Source: Vitrella brassicaformis
Lineage: Eukaryota > Sar > Vitrellaceae
Direction: 5' to 3'
Assembly (NCBI GenBank): GCA_001179505.1
Contig: CDMY01000356.1
Coordinates: 359,836-423,835 of the forward strand
Length of the DNA: 64,000 nucleotides
In this document: one piece after another, positions 11,750 to 24,700 of the stretch
Numbering within the stretch: the first letter of the stretch is position 1
How the letters are laid out: each line of letters starts with the position of its first letter
The notes under the pieces: model-generated
What the model was told of the DNA's origin: nothing
Databases searched by the model: none
Seen by the model: the letters and a program-made list of their open reading frames with translations, nothing else
Program-made: the position numbers and the translations under genes

Positions 11750-14700
11750 ATGCCTTCTGCTTCCACAGCTGGGCTTCTGCGACCCACAGCCCGTCTCGTG
11801 ATTGCCGCCATCAGCTTTCCGGCCCTTGCGCAAGGTCAGGTGGACTCGGGGAACAACCCAGCAGTGACGCCCGATGTTGGCCGCACACCTGCGCGGTCTC
11901 CCTCTACGGGCGGCCGGCGGCCGCTGCTGGCCAAACCACGCGATCAGGGGGGCGACCTGGCGGCGAGTATCGTGGACTGGGGCGAGGTCTGGACCAAGGA
12001 CAACACCACATGGAAAACATATGAGGTGCGTGGGGGTGGACCGACAGACAGGCAGACAGGCAGACGGACAGACATGCAGGCAGGCAGGCAGGCATGGCAC
12101 GGCTGACTGGGGTGTGTGTTTGTGCGCGTGTGTCAGGTTGGTCCGCGGAAGTGGAGGCGATTTCGGTTCAAGGTGACTGAGGCCATGATGGCCACGGACG
12201 CCAACCTGTTTATCGAGATGCGGTACGACAAGCAAGGCGGCCGCCACTCCTCCCTCACCCCCGACGGCAGCCCCCAGCAGCAGCAGCAGCAGCAGGCGTC
12301 CTCTGCCTCGTTCACCGTCAACAAGGACGGCTATCGGTTCATCCCGCCCGACCCTCTTCTGCTGGCCAAGGCCAACGCGCCCCCCACCGCCACGCTCAAC
12401 GGCGGCAAAGGCAACTGGGACGCCAATACGGCCTTTATGGACTCGCACGCCTACGTCGTGTGGAAGGTACCGTTACAGAAATAAAAGTGAAAGTGACAAG
12501 CCAAATTTTGGTGCCGGCCACCAAGAAGGGAATGCGTGTTCCCCTCCCTTGTCTCTCTGTCTACCTATCCATCTCCAGGAGTACCACCATATCTTGGTTC
12601 CGGCCGAGGAGCTGCAGCTCAACGACACGTGGTGGGTGGCGGTCTTGAACTTCCCCAGCCAGTACCCCAACACCGTCACGCTCACGCCGACCATCGACGC
12701 GGCCACCAACGAGACCAGCTTCACCAACCGCATCAAAGACCTGCCCATGACTTTCAACATCCGAATCCGCCAGTTCCCCCACGGCGAGCGGCCCTGCCCG
12801 AGGGACTGCTCTGGCCATGGGGTGTGCCGCGCCGTGGGCAAGTGCCGGTGCGACACTGGCTGGGCTGACAACGACTGCTCTGTACCGGCGCATGTGTTGG
12901 AGAGCGGTGAGGCGCTGCAGAAGTCCATCCCGGCCGGGGAGTGGAAGTACCACTACCTCGACATCCCCTCGGAGGACGACAGTGACAGAGGTGGGTGGGA
13001 AAAAAGGGGGTGGGAGATCCACATATGCGGCAGCATTGGATGTGCTGTGCTGTGTGGATTGCTTTGCTTGGTGTGGTGTGCAGACCGTGGCAACACGCTT
13101 CGGATCGAGATGGTGCACCGAGGCGGCGACCCTCTCATGTTCATCAAGGCCACAGACAAGCAGTGAGTGAGCATGACATACATACATGACTATGGCATGG
13201 CATATTATATGGCATCCCACGTACACTCACTACACCGCTAGCTAGTTGCGCACGTGACGTGACACATACGTATGTGTGAAGGAAAGGACCACCCCACGAA
13301 ACCTGTTGGTTGGGCTGGTTGCCTTGCTGTGTCTGATATATATGATGTATGTATGTATGTGTGTGTCAGGGATTATCTGATTCCGACCCAGCGCAGCGAG
13401 GACCACACCTTCTATCTGCCAATGCGGCCGGGGGGGAGAAGGCAAATCGTAAGGAAGGGGCGCGCGCACTCACATAGTCGGGATGGACGGGGGAATAAAG
13501 ACACACACACACCCACACCCCTACACACACAGACGCGTCACATGTGACTCACGTGTCGTGTTGTCCCTCCCGTCTGTGTGTTGTGTTGTGTTGCAGCTGC
13601 AGATCCAGATATCGCAGTACCCCTCCGACAGATGGTTCTTCGGTACGGACAAGACAAAGCGCACGCTGGACAGAGAGGAGAGGGGAGGAGAGTGGGGATT
13701 CACACACAAGGAAGGCACACACGGGGTCCCTGTCTGGTCTGTCGCCTCGCCAGGCATCTATAACTCACGCGCGGAGCGTCGGCGTGCGCTGCGAGACACG
13801 CAGTACTCGTTGCGCGTGACCCTTCTCAACGCCCCCTTCTCGCGCATCAACCTCTACATCTACGTCGTCCCTGCTATCGTAGTCGTCAGCACTTCACACA
13901 CACACACACACACACACGCACTCACACACATAGATGTACTGCACTGCACTGCACTGCACGGCCCGCCCTGTCTGTCTGTCTGTCTGTCTGCATGCGTGTG
14001 TGTGTGCGCGTGTGTGGTGGTGTATCTATCTAACGGTCAGGTGTTTGTGATGCTGTGGGTGATGTATGCCATCCACCGGAGCGTGCAGACGCGGCACAGA
14101 TCGCGGCTCGACGCGCGGCAGCTGGAGATCATCCTGCATGCGGTGAGGGAGCGGCCACACGAGGCACAAAACGGTCCGGCTCGCACACACTCACCCCACC
14201 CTGCTCTCTGTGCTGTGGGGGTGTCTATGTGCAGCGGATGGTCGGTCAGGACGGCGGTGCCTCGCCGCGCCGATTGAGCAACGTAGACGAGCTCTTCCCG
14301 CCCATCAAGTTCAAAGAGGCCCTCACCAAGACGCGCGTGTGGGGCCTCCACCACCACCACCGTGCACCCAATCACTCGCGCAGCTTCCGCACACCGACAC
14401 GGTCCACACACTCGTCAGTGACCTCACTCGCTGCGACGTCGCAGCCAGCCGATGGGAGCAGCGCCGAAGACCACACCAGCACCTCTCAGCCGCAGCAGCA
14501 GCCGACGGTCTTCGGCAGACCATCTTTTCAGTTCATCGGTGTGCCCATCAAAACAGAGTAATTAATGCTCGTCAGTGTGTGTGTGTGTGTGTGCGTGTGT
14601 GTGTGTCTGCAGGTCCGCCGCTGGCCCCTCCCACTCCGCCCCCGCTCCCCTGCACAGACCTTTTAGGCCGCCAGGCATCCGATGCGACCACTCACAACGA

Positions 14701-15508
14701 ACAGCCGCCAGACACGCCCCACCAACAAGCGACTCCGAGCGACAACGGCTCGGCAGCATCCCCGATGCCATATCATCGTGGGCTGGTGGGTGGTGGGGCT
14801 GATAGTGCGAGTGACAATGGGATGGCCGAGAAGACGCCCAGCCGGTCGTGGACGGTGGCCACGGGCGACGAAGAGCTCTGGTCAGTAGAGAAGTGAGGGC
14901 TCGGCGGGTATATGTGGGATTTTGCGTCCGTCCGAGCGTCATCAATATCAGTGTGTGTGTGTGTGTCCGTGCCGTGTCTGGTCTGCAGCTGTTCCGTGTG
15001 TTTGGTCGAGTTCGACAAGGAGGACGAGGTGCGTGTGCTCGACTGCAGCCATGTCTTCCACAAGGACTGCATCGACCAGTGGTTCACCGGGTCCACCGTC
15101 TGCCCGCTGTGCAAACGAGACTACGGCCCACCGCCACCACCGCCACCAGACCAAGTAACACAACCACCACAACAAGAACAAGAGCAACAGCCACAGCTGG
15201 AAGGGGACCAGCAGCAGCAAGGTCACCAACAAGACAACACGGCAGCACCACCAGCAGCAGCAGCAGCGGATGGCTCTGACACCCCAGCCGCCCCACCAGC
15301 GGCAGCAGCGGCAGCGGCTAGCTCGTCCCCCGCCCCTCACACCGATATTTCCGTGGCCGATTTTTCGGCCCCTAGAGGGGCGGACGCGGCGAGTCGTCAC
15401 AGTGGCGACGCAGTGATAGTGCCATTGGCCGTAGATGCGGCGAGTGGAGCAGAAGCGAGAGATACGGATGGCGATACAGGGGCGGGGGTGGTGTTGAGGA
15501 CGCCGTGA
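11750..15508 (+). CDS. Secretory-pathway membrane protein with EGF domain and cytosolic RING-H2
   Basis: Probable membrane-bound E3 ubiquitin ligase with an extracellular or luminal sensor region. Eleven exons: 11750-12025, 12137-12466, 12579-12990, 13084-13162, 13370-13448, 13597-13642, 13754-13878, 14041-14142, 14235-14538, 14613-14880, 14989-15508; 846 residues. A signal peptide (LVIAAISFPALAQ) is followed by two beta-rich lobes around an EGF-like module near residues 272-299 (CPRDCSGHGVCRAVGKC, CDTGWADNDC). A membrane span near 436-462 (LYIYVVPAIVFVMLWVMYAI) follows. The cytosolic side has a Ser/Pro linker, then a RING-H2 finger (CSVCLVEF, CSHVFHKDC, CPLC) at about 674-715 and a Pro/Gln/Ala tail. 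The order EGF, span, RING resembles receptor-type RING ligases. Substrate unknown. Confidence 0.85.
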
Positions 15509-16717
15509 CAGACAGACAGACAGACAGGCAGGGAGGGAGGGAGGGGGAGTGTGAAAGCGCTTTTCTATATTGTGGAAGAGTGGACGCGATGTGAGGTGTT
15601 TTTTGGTGATCGCGTGTGTGCGTATATCTGTTTGTGGGTGCTGTTTGTGGGGTGGGAGATGGGCGAGTAGGGAGGGATGGGTGGGCAAGGAAGACTGACT
15701 GTTTTTGTGACTCTCCGTCCGGACAGACAGACAGACAAGGGAGGTTGAGAGGGGGGTGGGGGGTGGCGGGGAGAAGGCAGCCGTGCTTTGTGCGTCCATA
15801 CATGCGTGTGTGAGTGCATTTATCGACCCACTCAGTGGGACAGACAGACAGGCAGACAGACACACAGACATTCAGACAGACAAATGGACCAGTGAGCCAA
15901 CCGTGTCAGTCAGCGGGGCGGTTGATAGATCTCATCCATGTCATCCATGTGGTGTCTGTCCATGTGCGTGCATCGATCATGATGTATATGATGTGTGTGC
16001 GTGTGCGTGTGCGTGTGTGTGTTTTTTCGACAGACATTCATTGCCGCGCGATGCGATCGATGCGTGCATGTCAGTCAGTACGTGTGAGGCAGGCCTCTTG
16101 TCGTCAAGATCTGCATCTATCTATCTTATCTCATGCGTGCGTTGGGTTGGGAGGGAGGCGCCCTTATGGCATGCGCTGTGTGTCTTTGTGTGGCAGGTGG
16201 GGTGGACCGATCGTGTGTGTGTGTGTGTGAGAGAGCTTGCTCTTTTTGCTCAACCACCGACCGACCGACAGCAACTTGAGTGTGCGTGTGTTGGTTGGTT
16301 GGTTGATCGATCAGCTCACGCCCCTCCATCGCCCCTACACCCCATCCAGGGAACACAAGACGCAGGCAGACCTGATGGGCCCGGCACTGCAATGGCGCGT
16401 GCCGTCGATATCGATATACGCTGCGAGTTGTGGTCGGTAAGTGATGAGATGTGTGCATCATGAGTGCCACCCAGACAGACAGACAGAGAGGTCCGCCATC
16501 CATCCATCCATCCATCCATCCCTGCACACACAGCGCTGCCTAACAGACAGACAGCCAGCCACTAAGAGACGCAGACACACACACAGGCCACACACATTGT
16601 ACGGTAGGTACCCACACACGGAGCCAACCAGTCCCTCAACCTCCCCCATCCACAGCCCTCTTATCGCATCGCGCTGGCCACTTATATATCTTTCTCACTC
16701 ACTGCCCCTCAGTCCCC
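15509..16717. repeat. 1.2-kb tail-to-tail spacer, simple repeats
   Basis: Microsatellite-rich sequence between convergent genes: (ACAG)n at 15508-15530, (GGGA)n at 15533-15548, ACAG-type runs near 15840-15890, (TG)n and GTGTGC repeats near 15994-16022, GGTT near 16288-16302 and CATC at 16496-16520. No exon was found; 3' untranslated regions are expected at both edges. Confidence 0.7.
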
Positions 16718-19700
16718 TCACCCCACAGCCATCCCCTCGTCGAGCAACACACTCCCCCCGGGCTCCCTCGTCAGCTGCTGCCCCTCGTGTGGATGTGTGG
16801 CGCTGATGGCGCTGTGACATTTGTGTCGGCTGCCGAGGTGGAACAGCTGGCTGAGGTTGATCTGGGGCTGGCAGAGGTATGTGTTGAAGAAGCGCCGCCA
16901 TGCGTCGGCCAGATGGTGGTCGTTCATCAGCTGAATCGGCAGCTCGTGGAGAAAGGCCAACAGCAGGGGGTACGAGGGGCTCTCACGGCTGATATAAGGA
17001 GGGAGGGGTGTGGTGAGACGAGACAGCACAGCACAGCACAGCACACATGGATGGGATCGACGAACAGCTCAGCTGCTCTGCTTGTGTGTCGCTTCTTGCT
17101 CGTTTGTTTCTGTGCTGACTGACCGTTCGACTATGGTTTTGACGCTGAGTGTGAGAGACTCCCTATAAGGACAACCGACCGACACCCATCATCGGTGTGC
17201 ATGCCATGCGTTGTCTCCCCAGTCCCCTTGCCCTCTCCACTCACCCAAGCTGCTTTTGGACTTCGTCGCTGAATGCCATGGTCAGCCGCCCTTTGACGCC
17301 TTCGTCAACACCAACACCAACACCACCACCACCACCAGCTACAACGTCTCCTCCCCTGCCCCCAATCTCACACACAGCCATATCCCCCTCCAGCCCCTCC
17401 CCAACACCAAGACGACCCCCCCAACGAGCAACATCCCCAGGATGGCCGCTCTTCTGTCGCTTCATCATGGCCAGGTCCTTCATCATGCTCTCAAACGGCC
17501 GCTTCGTCCCGTTCACCGCCAAACCACCCAGTCCACCCTTGTGCTGCTGCTGCTGCTGCTGCTGCTCGTTGGTCAGATCGATCACAACGGGCGATACAGA
17601 TGAGCCGGGGGCAGAGACGGGGCCACCGTGAGAGGGTGAGGGGAAGGGGCCACCAGCACCACCACCGCTAGCAACACTGCCAGCAGCCACAGACGCCGGT
17701 GGATGGGGGTGTGGATGTGGGTGTGGGTGTGGGTTCCTCTGTCTGGCCTTGAGGATCCCCCCCACGCCGCTCGAGTACTGCCTGGCCCCCTTGGCGAGAG
17801 GGGCGTACAGGCGGTCCAGGTTGGCCGTCTCCGTGATGGACGCGAAGCTCTCAAGCAGCCACTGCTCCTCCTCGGGCGAACCATGGTGGCCGACCTTCTC
17901 GCCACTCCTCGGCGACTGCGATGGCGAGAACAGGTCACCCAGAGTCTCAAAACGCATGTCGCCTCTACCCAGTGACGGCCTCGAGGGGTGGAGGTGGTGG
18001 TGGTGGGCGAGCCGCGGGGGCGGAGCGGATGGCGGGGGGAGGGGGCGGTTCTTGGCTGTGGGTGATGTGGTGCCTGGAGCGGTGCCTAGAGGGAGGATGG
18101 GAGTTATCTTCACCTTCTTGGCCCCACCACGACCGCTGAGCTTGGTCTTCTTCTTGGAGCCGCCCGCGCCGCGCCGACTGGCGGAGGGCCTGCCGCGACG
18201 GCTCAGTGCGCGGGCTGCCACAAGCTGCTCGCCGCGGCACCTCTGGATGAATCGGTCGATGTCAGCGATGTCGCGGGGGGTCAGCTCGCTATCATCGGAC
18301 ATATCCACCGTCACCTTGCTGAAAACCCGGCGACGCTTGCGAAACTTCACCAGAGAAGACAACCACATGTGCTGTGCAGATTGCCTTGGGCGTGTGTGTG
18401 TGTTCATCCGAGTGCGTACCTTCTCGAAGATGCGGCGCTCGGAGCAGATGATCATGCCGTCCTCGTCGGGGCCATCCTCGTCCTCCCCCTCCCTGTCCCC
18501 CTGTCCCTCGCTATCATCGTCAGCTTTGTCGCCCTTGTTGCCCGCCGGCTTCTTCTTACGTGTCTCCCTCTCCCTCTCGACGGTCGCTATCTTCTCCTCC
18601 TTGATGTCTTTCGGCTGCTGCTCGGTGGGCTGCTGCTCGGTGGATGGGGGGTGGGGGTGTGCTTGCGAGCACAGCTGCCGCAGGGTGCCGAGGTCCTGCT
18701 TGATGGTGGACATGGGCAGCTCCACGCGGATCTGCCGCTGCCCCTTGCGCAGCAGCGTGAGGTCACGATACTTGCGACTGCCGCCAAATGGGGGGAGGTT
18801 AAGGAAGCCGATGCTGCCGTGTGTGCCGCTGTTGGTCCTGGTGGCGGGGACCTTCTTCTTTTTCTTGGGCTTGCGCGGCTGCTGGGAGAGCTGGGGGTGG
18901 TGGGGGTGGTGGGGCTGCCGGTCCTCGGTATTGCCCGACTGCACGCTCTCGTTTCCCTCCCGTTCGTCAGCAAATGGGTGCATCATGTCCGTCGTCACGT
19001 CCTCGACAGATGACGGCGGGTCGGTGGCATGCACCTCCGATGGTGAGAAACACTCCACCACACCCGTATCGGCAGACCGCACCCGGACGAGCCACTCCGT
19101 TCCCCTCTCCCCCTCGGTCTGCTCGACGGCCACCACCTCGCCCTTGCCCCCTCCCAGCACCCACACCCACATGCCGCACCGGATCTCGTCCCCAGAGCTG
19201 TCGACAGCCGCCGTCAGCTGCTTCTGCCGCGTCTTGGCTCGCGTCTGCGTACCCTGAGGGTGGATGGTGGTGTGGAGGTTGGCCTGGTGGTCCTTGAAGA
19301 TGCGGACCAAGTCGACGGGCGCGCTGGATAACGGGTGCCACCCTGCGCGCCTGTATCTGACGATGGGAAGGTTGAGCTGTGGGTCGAGATGCGTGTCGAT
19401 GAGGCGCCCGATGTGCGACACAGGCTCGCTGGGATCGGCCACCTGGAACACCAAGCGGAGACAGTGTGCGGGTGTTGGTTGCGTGTTTGGTTGGGGAGAG
19501 GATTGGAGAGAGGAGGGAGGGGGTGACATACATGTGTACGTACGTACCTCGATGAGTGTGCCCTGCTGCAGCCTTTTGATCTTCTCCCAATGCTTGAACG
19601 TCGCCTCACTCATAACCCGCTCGGCCCTACGCTTACCGTCCCGCCCCTCCCGCCGCACATTCCCCTCTCCCCCTCTCAGACAGGCACCTCCCTCGGCTGC

Positions 19701-21240
19701 TGCTGAAGCCTTCTTCTGGCTCTCCCCCTCTCCGTCATCCCCGTCATCCCCGCCATCACGCTCGCGCTCACGCCTGCCTGCTGGTCGCTTCGGGTCGCCT
19801 TTGTTGCCGCCCTCCTTGGCTTCTCTCTTGCCTTTGCGTGGCTTTGCGGCCTCGTCGCCGGGGAGTGATGACGTGCACGAGCGCGGGGCGGTGTGGGGGG
19901 CCGAGGGTGGGTGCGATGAGGGGCTGGACGAGCCGATGCGGAGGGGCTTCTTTTGCTGGGGGTGGTCGTTGGGACCGTCATCTGACTCCATCCGCGTGGG
20001 TTTGCGCCTGGACGAAGAAGAGGGGACATGCAATGAGTAGTGAATAAATCCATCTTGTGTCCGTCAGTCAGGTGGGAGGTGAGGGGCTGGCTCACCCACC
20101 TACCTACCTCTGTCTGGCGTGTTTGGCCGTGAGGCAGACCTCTGCGTCCCACCCGGTGCCGAGACGCACATGCTCGGCAGATATCTGCACATGCAGAACA
20201 AAACACACACACCAGATATATCAGAGCCAAGGACATTCCGTGTCTGTCTGTGCTGTGGCGGCCGGCCATTTGGCTTACTTACCGTGAACTCGATGCTCCT
20301 TGCGTATCCCATGATGCGATGGCGCACCTGCCAGCCCCCATCCTTGTCTTTGAATAGACCGCTAAACATCCCATTCTGACGGACAGACGTGAACAGCAAA
20401 GACAGAAGCCGGGCCGGGAGGGGATGTGATGTGTGGTCTGTTCTTCAACCTTTGCAACCAACTGTGTGTCTTTGTTTGTACCTCCAGTGTGCCCGAATCG
20501 TAACGAATCTGAATCTTGTCACCTGACCGACAAGACACGCACACACAACCAGCATCCTTCGCTTCACACGGCCTCCCTCCTCTCTCCCGGCCCCCATAGC
20601 CCCCACCCACCTATCTTGAGGTTCTTGAGCTCTGCCGGTGCGTCGTTGTCCTCATCTCCCTCCTTCTTGACCTCCTGTATCCCCTTCTCCACCAGCAGCA
20701 TGGTATCGTTGGTCGCCATCCCACCGCTCACAGATGATGAGTTCCCCTCAGCATCTGCGGCTGCTGCAGCGGAATCGTTGGCACATGCATCTATGGAACA
20801 CACATAATGGGAGGCAGGGAGATGGGCCAAATGGAGCCATTCAGGCCGAGATTCTGTTCTTTCTCTCGTCATGCATGGAGGGGAGGAGGGGTCAGGTCGG
20901 TGTGCGTCTGCTATCGTGGCGTGTTATGTACCTGGTTCTCCCTCCTCCGTGACGGCGTTGTCTTTACTCTGACTGCGTAGCCGAGGGCTGCTCCTCTCAG
21001 GCTTCGGACCTTCGCTTGGCTTCCTGTCCTTGGCCTTCTTGGCCTCACTGCGCCCCTTCTGAGGCGCTGCCGCCGTCGACCCGACAGACCCCTCGTCGCC
21101 GCGCTTCGCGCCTGGTAGCCAGAGGAACCCGCCACACGTGACCACTCATCCGCAGCAAGTACACAAGAAACGCACCACAGCACATGTGTCAGCATGCATT
21201 CGGGCTTACTGAGGCGAGTGGAGGCCCTGCGCTTCTCCAT
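16718..21240 (-). CDS. Large basic nuclear-type protein with two Tudor/SH3-like segments, unknown
   Basis: Ten exons: 21240-21210, 21111-20932, 20790-20611, 20522-20482, 20375-20283, 20184-20108, 20007-19548, 19442-18420, 18371-17245, 16988-16718; 1,160 residues. The start MEKRRASTRLS precedes a Lys/Arg-rich region. About residues 125-200 (LKIGDKIQIRYDSGTLE, then WQVRHRIMGYARSIEF) and 370-500 (GTLIEVADPSEPVSHIGRLI, then RCGMWVWVLGGGKGEVVAVE) look like small beta-barrel modules of the Tudor/Agenet/SH3 kind. Long charged, Lys-rich and His/Pro-rich tracts follow, with SELTPRDIADIDRFIQRCRG and a helical C-terminus (SYPLLLAFLHELPIQL). A chromatin role is my inference only. The largest exons have long open antisense frames that are shadows. 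Divergent from the coiled-coil gene at 21714. Confidence 0.7.
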
Positions 21241-21713
21241 GGATGGGCAAGAAGGTACCCTCTGCGGGCTGCAGCGGCTCACGAGGTTCGCCTGGCGGTG
21301 GTGGATGCGGGCAGAAAAAAGCTCAGCATGGGGACCGCTGGCAGTACAATTGCCTCTTTCACAACAGTCTATGCTCTCTATGCTCGTTTGCGGAAGATGG
21401 AACTGGACGAACCGGCGGCAGTCTCACAGCTCTCAAGCGTCAGAATACGAATGTGCCAGGCACGGAGCTGAGGATCCTTGCACACTCTGCGACTCCCGCG
21501 TCGCGCGACTCTGCTTCGCCGCCGAGGGAAGTCGTTCCTCCGTGGCTTCAACTTGAAATTCTTCCGTTCAATTTACATGACGGCCCACAACGCCCCCACT
21601 CCGGAGTGCAGTCACTCGTCCTCTCGCGAAGCGGCGCGACCACCCCTGAGGGAAGCGGCGGCGGGGCCAACGGGGGCTTCGAAGGGCGGTGAGAGAGGAA
21701 GGAGACGGCAGCC
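21241..21713. promoter_or_regulatory. 473-bp head-to-head intergenic region
   Basis: Separates start codons of the basic nuclear protein (-) and the coiled-coil protein (+). Unlike the tail-to-tail spacers, it has no obvious microsatellites. An open frame runs through it, but without family signal, so I treat it as 5' untranslated and promoter DNA. Confidence 0.4.
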
Positions 21714-24700
21714 ATGTCTGTGGAGCGTGCCTTTGTGCTCAACAACATCGAGATCAGCCTTGAAAACCTGGTGTTCTTCTCCCTGGTTGATGGAGCGGTG
21801 CAGTTGCAGTCGGAGAACCTCACCAGCGTCCTGTCATCCATACTCGCTGCGCTTGTCGAGCAGACAAACAAGGCCACTCGATTGGAGAGGGTACTGTACA
21901 CAGCCACCCAAGCACCGTGACATGCTGAGCCCCTGTGTGTACTTACTTGTCTGTGCGTCCGTAGTGCATGATGAGTGTGTGTCCATGGTGTGTGTGTGCA
22001 TGTCTTGATGCAGCGTGTGGAGCAGCTGACGAGCGAGGGCAAGACGAGCGAGAAGAAAGCAGAGAAGGTCCTCAAGGATCTTGGCGACATCAAACACAGG
22101 GTGGATGTGCACCAGAAGGCTCTCAACATCACCTTCACACACGATGGCCAAGCATGTAAGTACGCTGACGCTAGCGCTTCACTGTTGGGTGGGTGTGGAG
22201 GTCCGGCCGGTCATGTGCCTGCCTGTCTATGTGTCGGTGTGTTGGTTGATGTGCGTCCATGCAGCTGGCGGTTTGCTGGAGACTCGGCAGGAGATGGAGG
22301 GCGTCAGGGAGGAGATGGAGGGCCTCAGGCGGACGTTCATCACCACACAAACAGGCACCCACAAACAAACTGCGTACATTCGACAGTAGATAGAATATGG
22401 TACGTATGAGTGTGCGTTCCATCGTGCAGGTGTGGAGTCGGCCAATCGGCGGATGAATCAGCAGGAGGAGAGGCTCGAGAAAACCAAGACCTTCGTGGGC
22501 ACACAGGACACCAACATCAAGGCTCTGGAGGAGAGCGTCAATCACCTCTACTCCGAGACAGAGAGGCTCACACTCGACAGCGAGGAGCTGCACAGGAACC
22601 GCGAACAGGTACCTTTCTTTTGCAGCGTGTTAAAGGAAGTTGAAGCGACAATTAAGGGGAGGAAACAAGCAAGGGGCTCGTTCGTTCCCTATCTGTCTGT
22701 CTGCAGGACTACTTGATGGTCAAGAAAATCGAGGACAAAAAAGTCGACAAAGAAAAGGTCGGAGGATGGGATGGGATGGGATGGACGGTGTGTCTCTTCC
22801 CCCTCCCCGTATTCGTACCCATTGTGTGTGGTGGACTGACTGCATGCAGTTGGAGGCGCTGAGTGTGAGCATGAAGACCGTGGAGGGTCGGCTGTACGAG
22901 ACGCTCGACGAGGTGGCCACCTTTTCGGAGAAGGCCAGGCGCTTCGCGGCAGCGCTCACCAGCTTCGACGAGGCCAGGGCATCCATCAACGACTTCGCAA
23001 ACGTACGCGAGAGCGAGGCGCACTGAGGTGACATTACATTGCATTGCATTGCACGTCTCGTGTGTGTATGCATGTGAGTGACACATGAGAGCAGGAGATC
23101 AAGGGGGACGTCTCTGACATAAAGTCATGGACAGCCCGGAGGTGCGACGACATTGACCGTGCCATCAACGAGCAGCGGGCGCACCTAGAGGCTCAGGTGG
23201 GTGAGACGACCTCTCGGGCAACGCTCCCTGTCACTGTCCATGTGTGCAACACTGCACTCACTGCATGTCAGTGGGCGGCGCTGTCCGAGCATCTCAATGA
23301 GACAGAGCAGGCGACCGCCGATCAGGTGCGGCAGTTCGTGGCAGCTCTGCAGCAGTTCCACGAGGAGGTGAGTGAGGCATGTCGGGTGGAAGATGAGATG
23401 CTATCACCTCACTGCACTGCACTGCACTGCACCATTATGCCATGCATGCAGGCTTTGCAACGCGATCGCCATTTGCGCGCACTGGGCGAGGTGCTGACCG
23501 AAATGACGGTACGTACGGTGCGCAAGGAACGGACAGGCGGCGGGTGTGTCTCGACCTCCCACTATATAGCTAGCGACGTGTGCTGTACGATTCATTCATT
23601 AATGTGTGTATGGTATGTCGTGTGGTGCGTGTAGGAGAGCATCAGCGACGAGGCCCTTGGGGGGCTGAAGTGCCTCTCGTGCCAGAAGCCCACCGACGGC
23701 ACACTCCGCTCGGACGTCGCCGTTAACCTGCAGCGTGAACGGTCCAAGGAATTCATCTTCCAGCAGGTATATATGAAGCGGAAACAGACTGGACGGAGGA
23801 GCTTGCGCTGGGAGGGACACACGTGTGTGGGTGCCGTCTTGTGTCTTGTGTGCTGTGCAGCTCCAGAAGGTAATGGTTTCTCTCCCTCCCTCCACGCCCT
23901 CACCCACATCCCAGGCACTCAAACTGCTCGCTGTCAATGTAAGCATACAAAGGCCAGGCCGGACACCGTACCGTACCAATGCACACACGTCACGTACACG
24001 ACACGTAGCCATTCGGGTGAGGTGACCCATCCCATCAAAACACGCGTTGAATGCATTCACCTGAATGAATGCACGGTCAGGTTGGCCGTCCTTCCCGAAC
24101 GATCGGCACCGACGGCGCGGTGTATCGCACGACGACGGAGAGCAAGGGGATCGACGTCGGCACCGTCACACTCACCGTGGCCACCAACCAGCGGACCACA
24201 CCGTCCTCTCGCGGCGGGGGATTCTTCCACCACTCTACGCGGTCAGGAAAAGAAGAGACACAGGCGCATCCCCGAGTCTCATCGATGTCGATGAATTTTG
24301 TGTCTGTCTTCAGTCTGACTCCCCGCAGCCCTCGTGACGCTCCCAGCCGTGGCGCCCTGTCGACTCCTGTGTCTCCCCAGAGAGGCCCACAACACCTCAT
24401 CCCCACAGCTGCCGGCCGGTCGGCTTCAAAAACACCCGTATCACCAAGGGCCAAACTAGAAAGTATCGATGGAGTGATCAACAAGCCGACGTGCCACCCC
24501 ACCTGTACTTTGTCTCTTTGTTTCCAGGCACAGACGAGCTGTATGACTCATCAGCGTCCTCCATTATGGACATTGCCACCCCCAGGCCGCAGCAGGCCTC
24601 ACCACAGCCGCCAATTCCCCGGAACCACACCACACACACGTCCCCTCTCGAGATGACCCCCGACACAGCCGCCATGCGTGCGCCCATGACCGACCGCCCC

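Noticed and set aside
11210-12448. 412-codon open frame on the - strand
   Set aside because: Only its low-coordinate end is the first exon of the mitochondrial carrier; the rest is antisense to the EGF-RING gene.
17749-19257. 502-codon open frame on the + strand
   Set aside because: It lies antisense to the large exons of the basic protein at 16718-21240, which have matching splice phases; the + reading is Ser/Cys/Arg-rich without domain signal.
21184-21700. Open frames upstream of the coiled-coil gene
   Set aside because: No domain signal and they overlap the head-to-head promoter region; treated as 5' untranslated sequence.
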